A stretch of DNA of 64,000 nucleotides from NCBI GenBank assembly GCA_037903355.1, contig JBAJFE010000006.1, forward strand, positions 1 through 64,000. Reading direction: 5' to 3'. This DNA is from Trichuris trichiura. Taxonomy: Eukaryota > Nematoda > Enoplea > Trichinellida > Trichuridae. The notes beneath the pieces were generated by a model. It did no database searches. It had not been told where the DNA came from and saw nothing but the letters and a program-made list of their open reading frames with translations. Positions 55,718 through 64,000 of the stretch are shown here, piece after piece (the stretch's first letter is position 1; the number at the start of each line of letters is the position of its first letter). Position numbers and translations under genes: made by a program.

Positions 55718-58700
55718 TCAGTGTAACAATCTTCGGCCTTCTATGCTTACTGATACAGCTTTTAAATTTTTCTTGCTTTTAAGACGATCCTTTATTTCTC
55801 TTATTTTCCTGTCAAGCGATGACGACTTCTTCGTAGGTTTCTGTAGCAAATAATACAAATTGAAATGCTACTTCAAACATTTGTACATACTTTGCTGAAA
55901 TCAACATCTACGTTTGATTTCGGGCGAATGACGTAGTCTTTTGTTGAAGGTTTGGGTACTCGCGCTCGGGCAATAAAATCCTTATCTCCGGGACCTGGAA
56001 CTCTGCAACGTAACAAAGCTAGTAACTATAGCGTAAATGTCCGCGCAGTTTTTTTTTGCTTTTACTTTTCAGACAGAACAGACGAGATGTTGGTCTCCAT
56101 GTCACCAATAGACCTAAAAACGATAATTACACTTTTCAACAAACCGCACACTAAAGTGGACAATACTTTAATCGAGATTTCTTCGCTGCAGGCATATGCT
56201 CGTAATCTCTTCGCATACGCTCTTCGCGAGTTAGCGAACTGAAGTCAGTTTGCAAGTTGAGAATGGGACGCAACCAATCACCTGAAAACATGAGCATATT
56301 CGACAGTCTACAATGCTGTAATACGGCAGACTCACGAAATAAGTTTTTTGCCAGAATCTTGTTTTCCTTTGTCTCCTTTGGATGCTTGTACAGAAGCATT
56401 ACTACTTTACCTATGTTCGAAGAACGAAGAACTGACGGATCGAGCACAGGAAACTAAGACAACAGAAAATGAAAAAGGGAAAAAAAGCAAAATCGTTCTG
56501 TACTTGTCCAAGCAGTTTCAAAAGTTCATGACGAACTTCGTAGGCTGGTAAACTTTTATCTGGCAGCAGTTGAAGCCATTCCTATAAAACAAACAGGACT
56601 CGCGTAACCAAAAGTAGCGCCACGTAAGGCGGAACAAGTGATGATAAGTAAGCATAGTTCAAAAAGGACTCTCAAAGCTTACCGCAATGGAAGTGACTAC
56701 TCCAAGGTCGATGAGAGCAGACTGCCAATCAGTCCTAAACATAAACTACTATAACGGAAGCGGATTCAGGAATGCAATACCTTTTCAGCAAGGGAATAAT
56801 CTTAGGCAAAAGTTTGCGCTTCGACAAGGCGGGAGTCCGTTGCACATTGGACACACGGTCGGCCTTAGAGATTAAACGTAACAATGTTAGTCTTTTAAAA
56901 AAAACTGGAGGGATGCCAACCTTCGCCGCCTTATTCATCATGTTTATAAGTTCGTTAATTTTATCGTCGGAATCATTGATAAAGTCATAGTTGCGACGTC
57001 GCCATCGCCTTTTCCGATTTTCGGCTTTGCGTTTGGCCATCATTAAGTCAAAGTCCGATACGAAATCTCTGAAAGAAAATTAGATAGCGTAATAGAACTT
57101 ATGGAAACTAAGGCGTACGCATCATGGCCGATAGCGGACTGTTCTGTTTCCTCATCTCTTTCCACGTCGTCTTTGTACACAGAATCCGACGGGGAAGCTC
57201 TCCCGGACTAACGGCAAAAGAACTTAGCCAAAGTAAGTAAAGCAAAGAAGAACTTACGCTACGAACGTACGTGCGATCCTCGTCCTCACTGTTCTCACCA
57301 AAAATTTGCGCAATGTCATCATCACTATCCTCCGATTCGGAAACATTCAATTCGTCGACCAATTCGTTAAAATTAATACTAAAATGAGATGACTTGTGAG
57401 TTTTATACTTTTTTAACTATGCAAATTTATGCATGCGCGTTGGGGAAAAGGGCATAAATTTGTTTGAAATGAAATGTCTTTTTAGGCATGAATGCTCGCC
57501 TCAACAAGATGGTCCTACACTAGCAGTAACCAAGCAACAAAAATATTACTCTTCTGTCTTCTCATCTTGGATTTTCCAACCTTTTTCGTGACTTGTCGAT
57601 GGCTCTGAAACGATACGCCGCTGAGTGCTCATAAAGCGAAGCATTAAACATCGTAAGTCTACCGCAAGTTAAAATACTGTCTTAAAAAGTTATTTTAAAG
57701 TTACCTTGACTTTCAGAGGTTTCCATTAGGGGAATATCGTGTTCGCTGTGCTTTTCCGAAGCATCGCTGTCGGAAGAGTCCACTCTTTTAACCGCACAAT
57801 GACCAAGCAACACAGGCGAACCTTCTCTATCAGCTAAACGAGGCATACTGGCGATAAAGCGTACAAGTTTGTGTTTTATTACATTCCGCGTCGGAACCAG
57901 CAATAGGAGCCGCGCTCGGCATTACAGAACTGGACTGCTCTGAACACAAAAAATCCTAGTAAGCATAATTGAAAGAATTGATGACCAACCTGTTGATTCC
58001 ACCAAACTCGGTGCTAAGGAACCCCCATGCGAACTTGCGACGCTATCAAGACTTTCCGGTGTTTTAACGTTTTGGTAGGAAGTTGACTCTAAGGGGGACT
58101 TGATTTCATTTTCTACCTCAACCGACTCAACGGCATCGGAACATTCTGGAATAAGCGTTTGATCTGCCTCATCAGGAGAAGCAGACTGCTCGAAATTCTC
58201 GACGTGAGCACTTGGTTCAGGCGAAAGGCTTTCCTGGTCGGATTTGTCAACAACAGGAATACCTGTGAAAATAATTGAACCATTGAGAAACTGCAACGAT
58301 CGAGATATATCCGATAATGTACTTGATAAAAGAGGTTCATGTTCAACAGGTGTCAAAGATTTGGAATCGGACATGGACGGTTGCTCGTTAAGAGAAAGGT
58401 CATCCGAAACGGTAGGAGGTGTTCGAGGACCGGGGATCTCGTGAGCGTAGTGCACAATCTCGAGTGAATCCTCCTCATTATATGACACTTCGCGTTTCAG
58501 TTTGGCTTCTTGCTTTTCATCATCGGAACTGCCAATACTTTCAGAATCACTGTCCGAATCATCTTCAAACAACGGGGGCGTCTTAGGGGAAGGAGGACAG
58601 GCGTAACGCACAACGAGTCCATCATCTAATTCCTGCTCATCACCAAGAGACAACTGTTTAGAAGCATCCTCATTTGACGAATCGTTTTCTTCAAAGCCCC

Positions 58701-58836
58701 CAGGCGACACGCAGTCTAAAGCTAGTATCTCCACCGAGGACGAACTTGAAACAATGCTTTCCGGAGAAGACGGAGGGGTAGCCGGAGCGGGCAATCCACC
58801 ATTAGAAATGCGCTTGTCGCTTCCTTCAAAGGCCAT
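55718..58836 (-). CDS. IWS1: IWS1 (Spn1) transcription elongation factor
   Basis: Nuclear partner of Spt6 that acts with elongating RNA polymerase II. Fifteen minus-strand exons join in frame to 717 residues: 58836-57990, 57939-57883, 57833-57705, 57604-57550, 57378-57258, 57207-57119, 57068-56921, 56863-56781, 56734-56683, 56581-56503, 56431-56336, 56281-56167, 56113-56066, 56002-55891, 55840-55718. The N-terminal ~400 residues are acidic and Ser-rich with many SP/TP sites. Then come [17 protein letters not shown] and the TFIIS-N-like helical domain with [22 protein letters not shown] and [15 protein letters not shown]. The tail has [20 protein letters not shown] and SVSIEGRR, all IWS1 signatures. 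Introns are mostly 45-80 nt. Gene runs toward RPS17, tail to tail. Confidence 0.97.
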
Positions 58837-59229
58837 TTACAATCCTGAAACAATTCATCTCGTCAGTGGGAGAATATTTGGCAGGGTCGGCCATGCTTAA
58901 ATAGTTTGCAAAACTCAAATTGAAAACAAAAAACACCTTGAAAGCAAGCGACTAGCACCTCCCGTTGCAACGATTAGCGACAATTCCTTGCACAAGCAAC
59001 TGGAAGTTTATTTTTGCAAGCGTATACAGTAAGATAAGCACGCAAGTACATCTGCTGAAACTTAGCAGCAACAGATGCAGTATGTTTTGATACCTACGGT
59101 TCGACTGGTATCTCGTACTAATAAAATCTGCAGTCTCACTTGCCACTGTCGTCAGTGGGCCAACTCCTTTTAGTTAAAGACAGAGGGCATTATTTTTCGT
59201 TTCGTAATTTTCTTTTCGGGAGATTTTAG
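58837..59229. other. Upstream flank of IWS1
   Basis: Presumed promoter and 5' untranslated region of IWS1 (minus strand). A short minus-strand frame at 58,952-59,146 has no domain. No promoter element can be named with confidence. Confidence 0.4.
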
Positions 59230-59690
59230 TCGTTATGGTGAGCTCTCGTGGGATTTTCTTGCTTGTTTTGTTGTATCTCATGCTGGCACGTTTCCTCAGG
59301 TCTTCTTTTCTGTCCGATACGTTTCCACCAGTTACATTTCCATTGGTTTACAACCATAAATTTCATCCACTGACTGACAGTGGTGGACAATTTTTCTGTA
59401 CTTCCCAGGGAGCATCACATTTTCCCTGCCATATTTTCAAGCCTTCCTTTCCATGGTAGTTTCCTTTTCATCGCATCACGTTTCCTCATAACCTGCATTC
59501 GATATGATTTGTTTCCATGGCTACCTTTTTATGGTATGCGGGTACACTTTTCTTTATGCGCGTGTGAGCGCTTTCAGTGGCGTGCAGTCATTCGCTTCGT
59601 TGAATCCAGGATTTTCCTGGTCAGGCGCGTTGCGAAGTACTCTTTACTGTATTCTGATTTTCAAGTTCGCGGAAACATTTAGATATGTTC
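59230..59690 (+). repeat. Dispersed repeat, copy B (inverted relative to 32.9-33.4 kb)
   Basis: Shares blocks with the reverse complement of 32,870-33,352, including TTTCCATTGGTTTACAACC and a following TTTCATCCACTGAC region. It is rich in TTTCC and CATTTCC words. Open frames of 67-100 codons here overlap in different frames and are not proposed as genes. It lies between IWS1 and the 3' end of PTPDC1. Confidence 0.6.
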
Positions 59691-59941
59691 AATCGAAAAA
59701 ATATTAACTCTGGCCTGCACTACATGTGCTGCAAAGTTGATTGCACAGGACAGATACGTCTGAGCATGTATTCGGGTTTCTGTTTTCCCACTTAAAAGAA
59801 ATGCGTTTGTATGGAACTAAGGAGGTATGATTCCACGAGCTCCCGTCTTTGGTACAGTTGTGTTTTCTTCCCACAGGGTAAGTTTCCATGTTTTATAACA
59901 AAGAACAAAATTGTGGCGACTAGTGCTTTTTCGGGTAGTTT

Positions 59942-62900
59942 TCACTCGTTCTCAGCGGATAGGGAAGAGGAATAGGGTACATGACTCGTTGTATCAATGA
60001 CTGTAGTGGTGATGGCTCGCAGCGCATTTTCAAATAGCTTAAGCCAAACGCGATACAGCTGCTGTTTAGCCACGTTATTCTGTGAGACATTAGCGCAATA
60101 AGTGCCAATGTTTCCACTTACTAAACAAATAGTAAGTTTGCATGTACAGTCCGGTCGTGCAATACAAGTCATGCGCCCGAGATAAAAATTACTTATGAGT
60201 AGTTTACTTGAAATTATCACCGGTCATCATTGCGCGAGTCACGTATGAAAGCCTGAAGAACACAAATTGCCATATCCGAGGCTTCCCGCTCGTATTGACG
60301 TTGTGTGAACCAACGGCCCAATAGAGTACATGCATTGTGGATAGCAGCCTTTCCGTGCTGCTGACTGAGGGTCGCAAAGGCATGGCAAACATACGACACA
60401 GTAAGAAGGCATGCCTGCAAGTACAAGACCATTGCGTGACATTTAAAAATCAACACACACAAAGTCACATGCGAAACTTGGTCGTCAGAAATATGGATCA
60501 CACCATTGTTGTAATCTGCAGCCGCAATAGCCGTGCAAGCGTTGCGATCAAGTAGCGGGCTCTGAAAATGATTTACAAGGACGAACCTTAAACTGTCTGC
60601 AACATACCTTTAACGACAAAAACCAATCGCCTAGCAAGCAAAGATAATGGACAGCATTGGTATGCTTGATTAAAGAGAACCATCGGTCGTCAAAGTTTTC
60701 TTTGTTTAATGCTTCCTGTAAAAGTGAACGTGTTTGTAAAATAAGCAATTCAAAGCAATGGACTCACTTTCATCGGCTCAATGTCAGCTGTAAAACACGA
60801 TTCGTCAGACAGTACTAAAGATACTGTACTGGCAAAATCGCGCGAACTTTCCATAATGTTGGCATCACTGGACGTTGATACGGTACTATCACCGTCTGCG
60901 GAGTGTCCCGATGGAAGCAGATTACCCTTGGAATCGACCACGTAGGCATCAAGATTCTTCAGCTTCAAGTATTGATAAGTATGTCCTGCAGACTTCAGGC
61001 CAAACAGCTCCAGCAACATTTCCACAGTTACCAGAATAATCTAAAACGTTGATAAAACTGCTAAGTTTTGACAGTATAATATCACTGAGCTAAGGCAAAA
61101 AAATGCCTAATTATAATAAATACAATGCCTTAAAATTAATGGCTCTTTCTGTATGGAAATTAAGGGGAAAATAAGAGACTAGTAATAATGGATTTTAGAT
61201 TTCACAATTCGTGCGTAAATTAAGGAAGTGAGAGAGTTGACGAAATAAAATTAAGAGGACGTATGAATGAGACATAAGTGCGGTTCGAACCTTTGAACGG
61301 TCTCGCAAGCTAAAACATCAATAGGGAATGTTCAACGGCGTAACTAATTCAATATGGAATGTCGGCTTAGTCACTATCATAGCTTACTCGGCAATAGTTC
61401 ACTACGCAAACTAATTTTAACAAGTTTTAAGTTTTGGATTGAAAATAGCCCGCTATCGTACTCTTCCGGCTAAATGATATACCTTTGGAATATACTTGAG
61501 CGTACGCGCTTCAAGACCTCCAAGAATCAATGCCTGTCGCTTCAAGTGATCGTCGAAGTTCAAACTGCAAATTGAGGGTAACACTTAGTAAAAAATAGAA
61601 AAAGAAAACTTTTCACTTCCTACTCACTTCGTGTCAAAAATGGGACGCAAAGATTCAACATAATTGTAGAAATCTGTGACGACAGCTTGCTGACTCGGCG
61701 TTTGTACCGAGCCGGGTCTGAAATTTTCAAGAAGAATCGTAAATTCCCTTGCTGGCAGGCGAATTAAACTCTGCCCTAACACCTACCGCCTTTTTCTTAC
61801 GTATTCGAGTGCCTCCTGCGGTGTCCAGCCTTTGCTCCATATAAGGAAGCAGCAAATCGTCATACCAGTTCGTCCAAGGCCGGCATGACAATGCACAGCA
61901 ATCTGAACAACGGTTTGCTATTGCAAAACAAATTTTTTAGAAACTGTCCTTAGGTTAACTTGTTAAACAAAGGTTTACACATCAACACTTCTAACGCTGA
62001 GCAATAATCATCTTTGTACAGCTATGCTGTCAAAAATTTTCAACCTGTTGCACCTTAACTTAGCGAAGTCAGAAAGGAGCAAAAGCTATTATGCTTATTT
62101 ACTTACAAGCTTTAACACAAAAAAGTTAAGCTCATTTGTTCATTTAGAAAGGAAGTTGCTTGCCAGTTGCAACGATTGCATGCTGGCCGATCACGGCATT
62201 TTATTTGCCACGCTTTCAGATGTAAACACGAAGTGTAAGTTCACACAATCAAACGCAAGCAGCATTTGACGGAAAGCGAAAGGAAGGCAGTCCGCAGGCT
62301 TTAACACAACGCGAAAAAACTTTTAGGCAAACGCTTTGCAGGCGCTGTTTACGATTATTTTTAGCTATGTAACGCTCTAGAAAAGTATTACGATAGCCAA
62401 TGGAAACGGCACGCCAATAGTATCTGCGATGAAAGCGCATGAACAATGACGGGCTGACATTTTTAAAGCAATATAAAGGATTACAATAACGCAAAGAGCT
62501 AGCTGAGTTTTGCCAATTGAATAGGCCTACGAGTGAATGGAAAATTAGTTTGATCACAACCGCTCAAGCAGATTCTGTCAAGCATCTACCTAAGCGGCGA
62601 GCGGATGAAATGTGATGCCTAAACGAAAATTGTACTTTTTGTCAAAATAGCAAACTAGTTCTGCATGCACGATTTGCGGGACTGCAGTTGACCGGCTTAG
62701 GCCTTGACTGCGCAAGAAAAAAAAGCGGTAATTTATTGGAAAAATTTGCCATTTCCATTTTCTCGACGGCTGTAAGAAACTAGAAAATTTTTTTTGGCAA
62801 TTCATTGACACTCTCACGCCCATTCAAATGCGACACTTAAAATCGCTTATAGTTTGCAGATACTGTAATTCTATTTTCAGGCTATGTTGTACAGTACTGT

Positions 62901-64000
62901 ACAGCTCACGATTTCTTTTCCTAGTTTGGAGTGCCTCAGTTTGCCCATCCCTGCAAAGTAGTAGTGAAAAGGAATTGACGAAACAATAGCTCCCATGGTA
63001 ATAAAAGTTTCCCACCTACGCGCTCATGCTAGCGGCCGATGCATCGATTCGATGCGTAAACCCTAATGGTAGTTTGTCAAAAAGAGTTAGCCAATAGGCT
63101 TTGTTCGCGTCATAATCGGCCTTGACTTCGAGAGTACTTTCAAGACATGTACCAAAATCGCAGAGACGATGACGCATGTAAAATTCTTTTCGAAAATTCC
63201 CCTCGAAGATATGCCTCTAAGAGATTGAACTGTTAATGCGGTAGAAGGCGCAAAAATCGATCACCCATAGGGCCACAATCATCTTCTACGCCTCGCTGCA
63301 TCACAACTTACATTTAAATCTTCAATTGGTTTACGGTAGTTATACTGAATGACCACAGCACTTAAATGACGTAGGGGTTACGCCGTCCTTGTCCACATTG
63401 AGTACAAGTTCAAAGGTTAACTAACGAAAAACAGCCTACTTTCCCGCCGGATTCCAGCGAATGCTGCATCACCTTAACAATGTTTAGAATTCGGTTGACT
63501 GGAATGATGCCAAAATCGGGCCAACCAAAGTTGTAATGGGCAACTGCAACTTTGAGAATGTTTGTTTGTTGATTCACCTAAGCGGAAGACATACCTCCTT
63601 GTTCCATGAACAGCTCCGGGTCGTAGCTAAAGCCATGTTCGGTCAGCGGCTGACCGCAGTGACGATGTTCAAATGGCAGCTGCAAATTGAAGATGGCTTT
63701 GATACCAGCTTTGCCAAGCTTGTCAATGAGCTCTGGCATTTCTGTGCCGACAGCCGACGGCCTTGCAAATGCCAAAATGTCGTCAGTTACCCTAAAATAG
63801 GCGAAATGCTGTCCAAGCGCGTAAACATGCCAGCAAACGACTGCCGACCAGGTGGAATAAAAGCCGTCGATCGTTTTCAAATCGTCCGGCAATAAAGCTG
63901 GATTGCAATACTTGCACTGACGACCTTTGCAAAAGAAACGGCACAGCGAGTCGCTAGATGCGACCCTAAGGAATGCCTCTCTGACTCTTCCGTAACTTTT
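59942..64000 (-). CDS. PTPDC1: Protein tyrosine phosphatase domain-containing protein 1 (5' end outside window)
   Basis: Cysteine-based phosphatase of the PTPDC1/CDC14-like group. Minus-strand exons: 64000(edge)-63849, 63791-63595, 63543-63440, 61902-61787, 61717-61628, 61564-61483, 61040-60768, 60715-60608, 60561-60478, 60414-60243, 60120-59942; in-frame joins give about 519 residues in the window. Visible features: RQCKYCNPALL and TDDILAFARPS before the catalytic domain, IKAIFNLQLPFEH, the P-loop HCHAGLGRTG (exon at 61,902) with catalytic Cys and Arg, and RPGSVQTPSQQ after it. The C-terminal half matches the alpha-helical tail of the family only in outline. The last two exons are less certain because the final donor (after ATAC, 60,243) was chosen to keep frame. 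The gene runs off the right edge, so the N-terminus is missing. Confidence 0.95.
61903..63439 (-). other. PTPDC1 intron (1.5 kb)
   Basis: Bounded by donor GTAGGC at 63,439 and acceptor GTTGTTCAG at 61,903, between the FNFGWPDFG exon and the catalytic P-loop exon. Frames inside (62,024-63,015) are short and unrecognised. No repeat recognised. Confidence 0.75.

Noticed and set aside
61285..61300. GGTTCGAACC word as a tRNA B-box
   Set aside because: No matching A-box, acceptor stem or anticodon arm at tRNA spacing.

Overview
The window is nuclear DNA of an invertebrate animal. It holds protein-coding genes with many short GT-AG introns (mostly about 40-80 nt in the reconstructed genes), animal gene families, and a large share of tandem and dispersed non-coding repeats. 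Gene density in the right half and the tiny introns suggest a compact genome such as a nematode, tardigrade or flatworm. The species cannot be fixed from sequence alone.

Left part (1-33.4 kb) is repeat-dominated. It contains short tandem arrays (0.5-0.7, 4.1-4.7, 5.4-6.1 kb) and a stretch at 1.4-2.8 kb unusually rich in splice-donor-like sequence on the plus strand. A roughly 7-kb unit is tandemly duplicated (6.95-13.78 and 13.91-20.98 kb) and itself carries about six ~450-bp sub-repeats. There are also long foldback elements, short target-site-flanked insertions with hammerhead-ribozyme-like cores, and hAT-like transposon ends. The only gene-like items are short ORFs, the best being a small membrane protein with a PPxY motif at 30.5-30.8 kb.

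Right part (34-64 kb) carries the recognisable genes. In order these are a CD39-type ecto-NTPDase (minus), a small protein with a predicted ubiquitin-like segment (minus), and the mitochondrial elongation factor G1 gene GFM1 (minus, 13 coding exons resolved). An intronless forkhead gene lies inside a GFM1 intron on the opposite strand. Then come an unidentified acidic-tract protein (plus), ribosomal protein S17 (plus), IWS1 (minus, 15 coding exons) and PTPDC1, a dual-specificity-type phosphatase gene (minus, running off the right edge). For GFM1, the NTPDase, RPS17, IWS1, PTPDC1 and the ubiquitin-like protein I rebuilt exons by hand; every junction keeps the reading frame. First coding exons of GFM1 and the NTPDase were not found with confidence.

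The genes have no operon-like relation. They are housekeeping or developmental functions: mitochondrial translation, cytosolic ribosome, RNA polymerase II elongation, extracellular nucleotide hydrolysis, phosphatase signalling and a transcription factor. The notable arrangements are the nested antisense forkhead gene and the tail-to-tail RPS17/IWS1 pair only 165 nt apart. The most unusual non-coding signal is the set of small mobile elements and unit sub-repeats sharing a CUGANGA-stem-GAAA core.
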